This document shows, one piece after another, positions 1-9,300 of a stretch of DNA of 64,000 nt (position 1 is its first letter; every line of letters begins with the position of its first letter). The notes under the pieces were generated by a model. The model did no database searches and was not told the origin of the DNA. It saw nothing but the letters and a program-made list of their open reading frames with translations. The stretch comes from Bradyrhizobium nitroreducens (GTDB lineage Bacteria; Pseudomonadota; Alphaproteobacteria; Rhizobiales; Xanthobacteraceae): positions 5,241,535-5,305,534 of the forward strand of contig NZ_LFJC01000003.1 of assembly GCF_002776695.1 (NCBI RefSeq), written 5' to 3'. The position numbers and the translations under genes were made by a program.

Positions 1-1233
1 CCGCTCTATGTGGCGATCTCGGTGATCGTGACGCCGCCGCTGCGTGCCCGTCTCGACGAAAAATTCAAGCGCGGCGCGGAGAACCAGTCCTTCCTGGTCG
101 AAAGCGTCACCGGCATCGGCACGTTGAAGGCGATGGCGGTCGAGCCGCAGATGCGGGCGAAATGGGAGAAGCAGTTCGCGGGCTATACCAGCACCGGGTT
201 TCAGGTCGCAACGCTCGCGAACTGGGGCAGCCATCTGATCCAGCTTGTCTCCAAGCTGACCACGGTCGCCATCCTGTTCTTCGGCGCGAAAGCGGTCATC
301 GCCGGCGACCTCTCGGTCGGATCGCTGGTTGCCTTCAACATGCTCTCGGGGCGTGTCGCGCAGCCGATCCTGCGGCTGTCCCAGCTCTGGCAGGACTTTC
401 AGCAGGTGCGCATCTCGGTCGACCGGCTCGGCGACGTCCTGAACGCGCCGGCCGAACCCGATCACAATCCCAACCGGGCGAGCCTTCCGCCGATCAAGGG
501 CGCGGTGAGCTTCGATCGGGTTCGTTTCCGCTATCGCCCCGATGCGCCGGAAGCCTTGCGTGGCGTCACGCTCGCAATCGAGCCGGGCGAGATGATCGGC
601 ATCGTCGGCCCCTCCGGCTCGGGCAAGTCGACGCTGACCAAGCTCGTGCAGCGCCTCTACGTTCCCGAGCAGGGCAGGGTGCTGGTCGACGGCGTCGATC
701 TCGCGCTGGTCGACCCGGCCTGGCTGCGCCGGCAGATCGGCGTCGTGCTGCAGGAGAACATCCTGTTCAACCGCTCGGTACGCGAGAACATCGCGCTGGC
801 CGACACCACGATGCCGATGGAGCGGGTCATCGCCGCCGCTCAGCTCGCCGGCGCGCACGAGTTCATCCTCGGCCTTTCGCACGGCTACGACACGGTGATC
901 GACGAGCGCGGCGGCAACCTTTCGGGCGGGCAGCGCCAGCGCATGGCGATCGCGCGGGCGCTGATCGGCAATCCCCGCATCCTGATCCTCGACGAGGCGA
1001 CCAGCGCGCTCGACGCCGAGAGTGAGGAGATCATCCAGCACAATCTCGCCGGCATCGCCCGTGGCCGCACCGTCATCATCATCGCGCATCGCCTCTCCGC
1101 CGTGCGTCAGTGCGACCGCATCGTCACGGTCGAAGCCGGCGAGATCACCGAGACCGGCGATCACCAGACGCTGCTGCGCTCGGGCGGCCGCTATGCCCAG
1201 CTCTACACCAAGCAGATGGGGCGCTCGACGTGA
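1..1233 (+). CDS. Type I secretion ABC transporter, permease/ATPase (5' end outside window)
   Basis: The frame is open from base 1, so the N-terminal part lies upstream. What remains is the end of the transmembrane domain (EKFKRGAENQSFLVESVTG and following helices, typical of HlyB/PrtD-type exporters) and a full nucleotide-binding domain. The NBD has Walker A GPSGSGKST (around 610-636), signature LSGGQRQRMAIARAL, Walker B ILILDEATSALD and the switch histidine in IIAHRLS. It would energise export of an RTX protein through a type I channel. The stop codon overlaps the GTG start of the HlyD-like gene by 4 bp (GTGA), so the two are translationally coupled. The giant RTX gene downstream is the obvious cargo. 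Whether an N-terminal C39-like domain exists cannot be judged from this fragment. Confidence 0.95.
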   Translation, partial: PLYVAISVIVTPPLRARLDEKFKRGAENQSFLVESVTGIGTLKAMAVEPQMRAKWEKQFAGYTSTGFQVATLANWGSHLIQLVSKLTTVAILFFGAKAVIAGDLSVGSLVAFNMLSGRVAQPILRLSQLWQDFQQVRISVDRLGDVLNAPAEPDHNPNRASLPPIKGAVSFDRVRFRYRPDAPEALRGVTLAIEPGEMIGIVGPSGSGKSTLTKLVQRLYVPEQGRVLVDGVDLALVDPAWLRRQIGVVLQENILFNRSVRENIALADTTMPMERVIAAAQLAGAHEFILGLSHGYDTVIDERGGNLSGGQRQRMAIARALIGNPRILILDEATSALDAESEEIIQHNLAGIARGRTVIIIAHRLSAVRQCDRIVTVEAGEITETGDHQTLLRSGGRYAQLYTKQMGRST

Positions 1234-2693
1234 CGGCCTGGGTCGCCGAGCGCTTCCCGACCCTCGCCCGGCATTGGGCCGTGCTGCGGGCGAGCTGGAC
1301 CATGCAGAACGAGGCCGACCGCAACCGGCGGCCGCGCTCTGACCACGAATTCCTGCCGGCTGCGCTCGAGATCATGGAGAAGCCGCCGAGCCCGGGCCTG
1401 CGCATGCTGCTGCTGATGACCTGCGGCTTTTTCACGGCCGCGCTGGTCTGGTCCGTCATCGGCACCGTCGACGTCGTCGCGGTGGCGAGCGGCAAGATCA
1501 TCCCGTCGAGCAAGGTCAAGACCATCCAGCCGATGGAGATCGGCTCGGTGCGCGCCATCCATGTCGCCAACGGCCAGCACGTCGAGGAAGGGCAGCTCCT
1601 GGTCGAGCTCGATCCGACGCTCGCGACCGCCGACGAGGCGCAGGCGCGCCAGAACCTGCAGGCCTCCAGGCTGATCCAGGCGCGCAACGCAGCTCTCCTC
1701 GCTTATCTCGACGGCCGGCCGACCGGCTTCGTCGCCCCTGACGACGCGCCGGCGGCGATGGTTGCGGTGGAGGAGCAATATGTCCGCGCCAGCATCGCCG
1801 AATACGAGGCGCAGGTCGCCAGCCTGCAGCAGCAGATCGCGCAGCGCGCCGCCGAGCTGACCTCCGCCGAGGTCGAGATCAACAAGCTGCGCCTCACGCT
1901 CCCGCTCGTCGATCAATCGCTCGAGGCGCGCCGGCAGCTCACCGAGCAGGGCAATTTCGCGCGGCTGCGGCTGCTCGAATACGAGCAGCAGCGCATTGAG
2001 CACGTCCAGAACGTCGACGTGCAGCTCGCCAATGTGGCGCGGGCGCGCGCCGCAATGACGGCGCTCGAGGCCGAGATCCGCAAGCTGCGCGAGACCTTCG
2101 GCAAGACCGCCGTCACCGAGATGGTCCAGGCCCGTGACAAGGCGCAGCTCGCGGCCGAAGATCTGCGCAAGACCACGCGGCGGCGCGAGTTCCTGGCATT
2201 GCGCGCGCCCGTCGCCGGAACGGTGCAGCAGCTCGTGGTCGCGACGATCGGCGGGGTGGTGCAGCCGGCCCAGCCGCTGATGACCGTGGTTCCCGACGGC
2301 GCCGAGATCGAGGTCGAAGCCCAGGTCCTCAACAAGGACATCGGCTTCGTCCGCGAGGGCCAGCCGGTCCGCGTCAAGCTGGAGGCGTTTCCCTTCACCG
2401 ATTACGGGCTGGTGCCGGGCATCGTCGAGAGCATCAGCCGCGATGCGATCGACCTGTCGCAATCGAACGGCCAGCCGCAGCGCGACGACAAGGGACGGCC
2501 GGTCCAGCCCGGCCTCGTCTACGCCGCGCGCATCCGCCTGTTGCAGACCAGCATCCGCATCCGCGACCGCCAGCAGATGCTCGGCCCCGGCCTCTCCGTG
2601 CAGGCCGAGATCAAGACCGGCGAGCGGCGCATCATCCAGTATCTGCTGTCGCCGATCACCCAGTCGCTGGATGAGGCCGGGAGGGAGCGGTGA
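1230..2693 (+). CDS. HlyD-family periplasmic adaptor of type I secretion
   Basis: A 487-residue membrane-fusion protein. I chose the GTG at 1230 because it overlaps the upstream stop as GTGA; longer in-frame starts lie inside the ABC gene. A cytoplasmic N-terminus is followed by one membrane segment (about residues 57-79), a barrel-sandwich half (SGKIIPSSKVKTIQP ... VEEGQLLVELDPT), a long coiled-coil region (about 140-320) and the second lipoyl half with the family motif LRAPVAGTVQQLVV. The C-terminal beta-barrel ends in the usual HlyD pattern (GLSVQAEIKTGERRIIQYLLSP). It should link the inner-membrane ABC exporter to a TolC-type outer-membrane channel, which is not encoded in this window. 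Confidence 0.95.
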   Translation: MTAWVAERFPTLARHWAVLRASWTMQNEADRNRRPRSDHEFLPAALEIMEKPPSPGLRMLLLMTCGFFTAALVWSVIGTVDVVAVASGKIIPSSKVKTIQPMEIGSVRAIHVANGQHVEEGQLLVELDPTLATADEAQARQNLQASRLIQARNAALLAYLDGRPTGFVAPDDAPAAMVAVEEQYVRASIAEYEAQVASLQQQIAQRAAELTSAEVEINKLRLTLPLVDQSLEARRQLTEQGNFARLRLLEYEQQRIEHVQNVDVQLANVARARAAMTALEAEIRKLRETFGKTAVTEMVQARDKAQLAAEDLRKTTRRREFLALRAPVAGTVQQLVVATIGGVVQPAQPLMTVVPDGAEIEVEAQVLNKDIGFVREGQPVRVKLEAFPFTDYGLVPGIVESISRDAIDLSQSNGQPQRDDKGRPVQPGLVYAARIRLLQTSIRIRDRQQMLGPGLSVQAEIKTGERRIIQYLLSPITQSLDEAGRER

Positions 2694-3266
2694 CCAAGCG
2701 AGCTTGCTGGATAATTGACATCATAGGCTCGTAGCCGACGCGCACGGCATGCGTCGAGCCATGGCAGCCAAGTCTCCGTCGCCGAATACAAATCGGCGAC
2801 CGGCTCGTTTGCATGACGGCACGGTGACGCCGCAGTGTCGTTCGCGGCCGTTGCTCGCTTGCAGCGCGCCTTGCCGATGTGCGCTGAGCAGTCCGCCGCC
2901 AATCTCCTGAAACCGCGCCGAGTTCCATTCTCCGAAACTTCGATCGTTGCCGATCGCAACGGACGGACACATCGCGAAACATTTTTTTGGGCGTATCGCG
3001 ATTTCGTCTTGAAGTTGTATGCGGGTTAACGTTCTATGAATGCCGAAGGAGGGCAGTGGGGCTGCTTCCGATTATCTGCGGCAGAACTATACATCCGCTC
3101 TCTCGTATTGCACTTTTGTGCAACCGGAGCGGGTAGTATGCAGATGACCGGTCTTTTTGCGTCGGCAGACACGCGGCCCTGACGGGGCTGCAGGCCGCCA
3201 CGGCAGGCTCACTCCTCATGATCGCAATGCGCCCGTTGGGCGGATCGAAACTAGGGAGCGAGAGCC
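2694..3266. other. Intergenic region between exporter genes and RTX operon
   Basis: About 570 bp with no convincing gene. The short open frames on both strands lack family similarity and plausible ribosome-binding sites. It is less GC-rich than its surroundings in places, for example around 2980-3020. It contains one notable inverted repeat (3108-3123, listed separately) and is the likely place for a promoter driving the acyltransferase-lipoprotein-RTX operon. No classical terminator was seen after the HlyD gene. Confidence 0.6.
3108..3123. promoter_or_regulatory. Inverted repeat TTGCAC-N4-GTGCAA, candidate operator
   Basis: TTGCACTTTTGTGCAA has perfect 6-bp arms around a TTTT centre, the symmetry of a dimeric regulator site. 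It lies about 145 bp upstream of the acyltransferase start in the only long non-coding stretch before the RTX operon. The arms are too far apart for the FixK/FNR consensus found later in the window. The cognate regulator is unknown. Confidence 0.35.
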
Positions 3267-3884
3267 ATGGCAAAGAGCGCGAACGAAACGGCGGCCGCCG
3301 CCAAGCCGGCATTGAACGGGATCAAGGGCGGGGCTGCGGCCGGGCCGACGGATGCGAAAGAGCGCGCGCTCGATCCGCAAGTGCTGGCGCAAATTGCCGC
3401 GTTCAAGATGCGGATCCAAGCCGGCGTCGGCGAGGTCGTCCTCGCCATGCTCAACCTGCCGCGCTACCGCAACCAGACCCTGGCCGACGTCATGCACCTC
3501 GTCGTCGAGCCGATGACGCGCGACCGCATCGCCATCGCCAAGGCCGGCGGCGAGGGCAAGGTCGAGGAGACCGCCGGCATCGCGATCTGGGCCAGCGTCT
3601 CCGACGAGGTCGACGCCAAGATCCGCGAGCAGATCCAGGCCCGCGTGTTTCCGGTCCGCCTCAAGGCCGAGGACTGGACCAGCGGCGAGACCACCTGGCT
3701 GCTCGACGTCATCGCCCCCTCGCAGAAAGTCGCCACCGCCGTGCTGGCGAATTTCAAGCAGGTGGTGAAGGACAAGCCCATCCGCATCCACCCGATCGTG
3801 AGCCAGCTGGTCGATCCGGAGGTGCTCGAGAAGATGAAGGTCAAGCCGGTCAGCGAAGCGCAGCCAAAGGAAGAGCGCAGCTGA
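3267..3884 (+). CDS. HlyC-like RTX toxin-activating lysine acyltransferase, atypical active site
   Basis: A 205-residue protein with a good GGGAGCGAG ribosome-binding site before the ATG. The family is visible from residues about 53-160: a segment aligning with the HlyC active-site start (PRYRNQTLAD), IWASVSDEV aligning with the SWANLS region, and AEDWTSGETTWLLDVIAP, which nearly copies AEDWTSGDRKWFIDWIAP of E. coli HlyC. HlyC-type enzymes use acyl-ACP to acylate internal lysines of RTX toxins in the cytoplasm before export. The catalytic Asp is present (Asp147), but the position of HlyC His23 is Tyr67 here; the closest His is His77. The enzyme may use a different residue, be inactive, or belong to a divergent alphaproteobacterial subgroup. 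The Ala/Lys-rich N-terminus (1-45) is extra compared with HlyC. It is the first gene of the presumed operon with the lipoprotein and the giant RTX protein. Confidence 0.8.
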   Translation: MAKSANETAAAAKPALNGIKGGAAAGPTDAKERALDPQVLAQIAAFKMRIQAGVGEVVLAMLNLPRYRNQTLADVMHLVVEPMTRDRIAIAKAGGEGKVEETAGIAIWASVSDEVDAKIREQIQARVFPVRLKAEDWTSGETTWLLDVIAPSQKVATAVLANFKQVVKDKPIRIHPIVSQLVDPEVLEKMKVKPVSEAQPKEERS

Positions 3885-3954
3885 GCCGATGGCCGCGCCG
3901 CTGAAATGCAGATGGCGCGGATACTGAGGACCGATAGTCGACCGGGAATTGCAG

Positions 3955-4644
3955 ATGATGGGACGGCGCGGCATGCTGGCGCTTCTGACAGGCGGCTTGG
4001 CGTCAGTGCTCTCGGCCTGCGGCAAGAGCGATGTCACCTTCCGTTATCGGTTGGCCTTCTCCGTTAGCGTCAATGGAGCCGTGAAGTCAGGCTCTAGCAT
4101 CATCTCGGTGCGCTACTGGAAGGGAGGAGCTTCCTGGGGAACCGGTGAGGCGACCTACGCCGTTGTGAACGGTGTTGCTCCAGTCATCGATCTTGGCGAA
4201 TACGGCATGCTGGTGGCGGCTATGGCTTACGACGTCGACGCGTGGGCGCGCCGCAAGGCCTGCAAACAACCGCTCGCTGCGGAATCGTTGCCCGGCAAAT
4301 TTGGCCTCGCACCCGCGGCCCTCGCCAATCTCCGCGAAGGCAAGCGTGACCTGACGGACGGCTCCTGTCCTGCCTTCATCTGGTTCCCGTCCGGCCAATC
4401 CTACGAGCGCGCGCAGCAGCTCTGCCCGGAAGAATTCTCCGGCGCGATCGGTGCCAATGTCGAATTGCGATCCGTCACGATCGAGGCCGCACCCGACGCA
4501 CCGTTGGTGACCAGGCTGGCCATCAGTGCCCCATGGCTAGACGAGATCAGAGCCGATCAAAAAAGCGGTCGGGTGACTACCTGGGCCGGAACTTTCAAGC
4601 CGCTCCGCACGAGGCAGATTGAAACGGACGAGACCAACCTATGA
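3955..4644 (+). CDS. Small lipoprotein coupled to the RTX-lipase gene (possible immunity or accessory protein)
   Basis: A 229-residue protein with a lipoprotein signal: MMGRRGM, a hydrophobic stretch LALLTGGLASV and lipobox LSAC (modified Cys22), followed by GKSD. I chose the ATG at 3955; ATG 3958 or TTG 3949 would also work, and none has a strong ribosome-binding site. The mature part looks beta-rich at first (FRYRLAFSVSVNG ... GSSIISVRYWKGG). It has three further cysteines (C in RKACKQ, GSCPAF, QLCPEE). No Pfam family is recognised with confidence. The stop overlaps the RTX start as ATGA, so production is coupled to the lipase-bearing protein. By analogy with phospholipase effectors paired with periplasmic lipoprotein immunity proteins, it may protect the producer; that role is inference. 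Codon usage is less GC-biased than in neighbouring genes. Confidence 0.7.
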   Translation: MMGRRGMLALLTGGLASVLSACGKSDVTFRYRLAFSVSVNGAVKSGSSIISVRYWKGGASWGTGEATYAVVNGVAPVIDLGEYGMLVAAMAYDVDAWARRKACKQPLAAESLPGKFGLAPAALANLREGKRDLTDGSCPAFIWFPSGQSYERAQQLCPEEFSGAIGANVELRSVTIEAAPDAPLVTRLAISAPWLDEIRADQKSGRVTTWAGTFKPLRTRQIETDETNL

Positions 4645-6350
4645 CCGACGCATCCGAACTGCTCCTTCCGTCTCTCCTGGCCATGGACGTCTATCATCGC
4701 GACGTCCCCGGCGGCCTGTATAATGAACTCACGAACAAGACAACGGCAATTGACACCGCTACACCTTTCGCCCAGAGCGATGATCCCCGCATCGGCTTCT
4801 TCGCCAAGGCATATACGGTCGGGGATGAAATCTACATCTCTTACCGAGGCACGGATGATGGCTCGCTCCAGCCAGGCAATATTGCGTCGTACGGGTACCA
4901 GACTTTAACGTCGCAGGGCCACGGGCCGCTGAAGGATTTGTACTACGGTTATCCCGTGGCGATCGGGCTGGCTACGAGCCTCGGCGGGAGCTACGACGAC
5001 AGCCAGACGATCGCAGCCATCAAGTTTTACAAGGAGATTGAGCAGCAAGCCGGCGGCAAGAAGATTGTCGTTGTCGGGCAGTCATTGGGCGGCGGCCTCG
5101 CCGGCGTTGTCGGAGCAATCTACGGCCTGGACACTTATCTCTACAACCCAGCTCCCTTCGAGCAGGCGGCGCTGGATCTGTGGGCGGCCGCGCAATTGGG
5201 GTGGAATGGTCCGCACAACAGTGACGGTACCGACCAACTCATGTCCACGTTCCTGTACGGCGCAAGCGGGACGATAACGCTTCCAAGCTTCAGCCAGATG
5301 AAGGGGGGCTATGTCCCCGGAGAGGCCATCGAGCAGCTCGTCGGCTTTTTGAGTGCCGCCGCAGTCGGCTTGACGGCAGCCATCCCCAGTCTACCGCCCG
5401 CGTTGACGGCGCTCGTCGCGGCTTACATGTCGACCACGCGCCCGTATGGTTTCGAGACTCCATTTTCCGATTACGATCCCGACGGAATATTGGGCAGCCT
5501 CGGTTCCACTCTTGGTCTCGGCGGGCGCCACACCTCCTCAACGCTCGTGACATTGCTTTTCGGCGAGACGCTCGACGACAAGCATTGGCACGACGCCATG
5601 AGATATATTTGGCCGGCCTGGGTGGACGATACGATCGCGAAGACCATCGGCTATAAGCCGTCAGTCCTCGAGGTCCCTACAAACAAATTTTACGAGCATA
5701 ACGTGATGGACGTGTACATCGCGTACACGGCTGTCGACGAGACGGGTCCTTTCGGCACCAACGCTATCCGCGCCTTCTTCAGCGATGCAAATGATCTTGG
5801 CACAGTTGTCGGCGGACCGCATTCCGCGCTGTTTGACCTGAAGCTGTACTACAATCCCACCATCCTGGATCCTTTGGCCTTCAAGGATGTCAAAGGTTAC
5901 CTCGGCGACGTGCTCGTCGAATATGCGGGCGCCCTGGCCTTCAACAACGACACCGTCAAGAAGGACATTGCCGATCTGACCGACGGCGTTCTGGCGCTCT
6001 CGGACGACAACAGTGCCCTGGCGCTCGATACGTCGAGCATCTTATGGAAAGACGTCCTAGGCCGCGATACCAAACTCGATCCGGTCCACCTGGACGACTT
6101 CCGCGCAGCGTTCTTCAGTCAGTCCGCCGAGACGAGCCCGTCCGTCATAGCGCGGCTTCTCACGGGGATAACGGGAGTTCTGGCCGACAAGGTCGACGAG
6201 GAGGCGCTCAAGAAGCTCGCCGCCTTCTGGGAGGCATCGTCCGCATCGATCTTCGATCGATATCACATGGCGAGATACGACGACGATCACGAAGTCACCC
6301 TCAGCGAACGTACCTACGAGGACAAGATCCCCGAGACCAAGGGCGATCAG
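4641..6350 (+). other. Lipase-class-3-like N-terminal module of the giant RTX protein
   Basis: Residues about 1-570. The serine-hydrolase elbow is GQSLGGG with candidate nucleophile Ser148 (codon 5082-5084). The preceding strand IYISYRGTDDG matches the class 3 lipase pattern that supplies the oxyanion hole. His and Asp partners cannot be assigned by eye; the region to about residue 420 holds several of each. A hydrophobic, Ala/Leu-rich stretch (about 230-265) follows the elbow. Substrate could be a phospholipid or glyceride. Base composition here is visibly less GC-rich than in the rest of the gene. Confidence 0.75.
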
Positions 6351-9300
6351 GTCCATGTCGATGTCTACATCGGCACGCAGAGTGATGACGAAGTGCACGG
6401 CACCTCCGGCAACGACCTGCTGATCCTCGGTGCCGGCAACGATGTCGTCTATTCCCGTGGCGGCCGGGACATGGTGCTCGGCGGCACCGGCAACGACGAA
6501 TTCGTCGACCAGATCGGCGAGGTGCACAGTTCGCAGGACGACGGCAGCGACATCTATGTCGGCGATACCCTCGACAAGTCGATGGTGCAGGGCTTCCTGG
6601 ACTATCTGCGCGGTCTCGTCGGAGCCGGCGATATCGACAAGGTTCACTACAGCGTCGAGGATCCCGTTACGCATCAGCTCGCCGCGAAGGGCCTCCAGAT
6701 CGTCTCCGGCGAGCTGGTCACTTACGGAACGAGCAAGGGCATCAAGCTGACGGTGCGCGACCTCAATACCGGTCGGGTCAGCAGCGATATCATGATCGAT
6801 ATCGACATCGTGGAGCTGAGCGAGCGAGCCGACTTCGTCTCCATCAGCGATGACCTCAGCAAGCTGCCGGTCATTGTCGACCTCAGCGCTCCCAAGAGCG
6901 GGGACCTGGGCGAGCAGGATTTCGACACCGTGTCGTTCGAGGCCCGGACCAACGGCGTCATCACGATCAACGGTTCCGTCGCGGACAATTCCGGCGGCGC
7001 CGGCGGCATCGTCGATCTGACGAATTCGGTCGCGCTGAAGCTGCTGAGAGCGTTCTTCAAGCCGGAGGCCGAGCTGCATTTCCGCGGCGCGGAGAACGTC
7101 ATCCTCACCAGCAAGGACGACGTCTATTTCGGCGGCAATCTGTCCAATCTTCTCGGTGTCCAGCAGGGCTTCTTCGGCACCGCCAATCACGATGGATTCG
7201 GCAAGATTTCCGGCGGCGACGGCAAGGACCTCATGGTCTACTACGGCGCCGGACACAAGGATGCGGGCGAGCTCATCGATCCCTCCAAGCCCGACGGCCC
7301 GAGAGCGGCCGAGGAGCTGTCGCTCACGGTCGATGGCGGAGCAGGTAACGACGACATTCTGCTCGTCGGCGGCGACCGCGGCATAGCCGCCGGCGGCCTC
7401 GGCAAGGACTGGATCTACAACACCTCGAACGGCGGCATCATCTGGGGCGACGCCGTCGGCGGCTATTATGAAAAGCCGGTTTTCGACGAGGATGGCAATC
7501 CGGTGCTCAATCCGGACGGCAGCCAGAAGACCACGCCGACCCAGGTCGAAGACACGGCGGAGAATGCGGACAATTTCTGGTATTCGGCCAATACCGTCAT
7601 CAAGGACGCGCAACACCACGACGTCCTCAAATTCTATGGGTTGACGCTCACGGGCGGCGACGCTGAAGGCGGCATTGCGGGTCTTGCCGCGTTCGGCGGA
7701 CTCCTCGGCGCCACCATCGGCATGGCCAATTTCTACAACTCCCTGGACGAGAACGGAAAATACGACCCGGCGCGCTCGGTCTATTTCGATGATCTGTTCC
7801 CGTGGATGACTTACGTGTTCCGGCCCAATGCCAATGGCGGGCTGGACATGTATGTGACCAACCAGTTCGACCAGCTGTTCACCGCGGTGTTCGGCGGCAC
7901 GTCGAGCGATGCCTACAAGGCGCAGCAGGCGCTGGACGCGCAGGGCATCCTGAAGGGCTGGATGAAGGTCGAGAACTTCGATCTCGTCGGCAGCTTCATC
8001 GGACAGCACCAGGCCGAGCTCGCCGGCGAAGGCGACCTCGGCATGGTGTTCAAGGCGGTCAATCCGCTCGCCGACCTCATGGAGCAGGTTCAGCCGCTGG
8101 TCGGCGTGATCGGCATGGCGCTGGCCGCGCAGTATGGCGGCATGGCGCTGGTCGACCAGGCATTGACGCTGTCTGCGGCTGCGGCGCGGTTTGCGGAAGG
8201 CATGCGATGGTCCAACGACGCCGATCCACTGGTGATCGACCTGGACGGCGATGGCATCGAGACGACCGAGCTTGCGACCGGGCAAGTCTATTTCGACATT
8301 GACAACGACCTGTTCGCCGAGCGCACCGGCTGGCTGAAGGGCGACGACGGCTTTCTGGTCCGCGATGTCAACGGCAATGGCGGGATCGACGATATCTCGG
8401 AGATGTTCGGCGGGGTCGGGCGGTCCGGCTTCGCCCAGCTTTCGCAGCTCGACTCCAATGGCGATGGCAAGATCACGGCCGCGGACGTGCTGTGGTCCGA
8501 GCTGAAGGTCTGGCAGGACTATGACCGCGACGGCATCACCGATACGGGCGAGCTGAAGACGCTCGATCAGCTCGGCATCATCACAATCGATCTCGGCGTC
8601 ACGGCGATCGATATCACCACGCCCAACGGCGCGCGGCTGACCGGCGTCGGCGACGTCACCTTCCAGAGCGGTCCCGTCAGGCACATGTTCGACGCCATCC
8701 TGGCCTCGAACGACACCGACACCAGATATGCCGGCGAGGCCGGCCGGGCGGCCTGGCAGTCGAGCTCGACGCTCGACGTCAAGGGTTTTGGGCGGGTGAC
8801 CAACCTTGCAGTCGCTGCCGCCAACGACATCGCGTTCGGCGAGCTCGTGACCTCCACGGCGGCGGCGATGACGACGCCGAAGCTGCGCACGCTGGTGGCG
8901 CAGGTCGGCGACGTGCTCGGCGCCTGGGGCGAGGCGCTGGAACAGACGCGCGAACTGACGCCGGTGCTGGTCGGCACCGACGCTGCCGGCAAGGCCGTGC
9001 TGCTCGACCGGGGCGTCTATGTCGAGGACGGCCAGGGCGGGTACTGGAGGCTCGCCTCCGGCGCGCCGGTGCTCGACGCGCAGGGCCAACCGATCGCGCG
9101 CGCCACCATGCAGGACGTGCTGGCGCAGGCGGCCGCGTCCGGCGCGAGCTGGCGCGTGGAGCAGACCTGGTCGCCGTCGGACCGCGACGCTGCGCTGACG
9201 GATCGCGATGCAGCGCCCTATCTGATGAGCGTCGTCAACGGGCGCGCCGTCATCCTCGACTACGGCATCAAGCAGGCCGACGGCAGCTGGAAGCTCGCCT

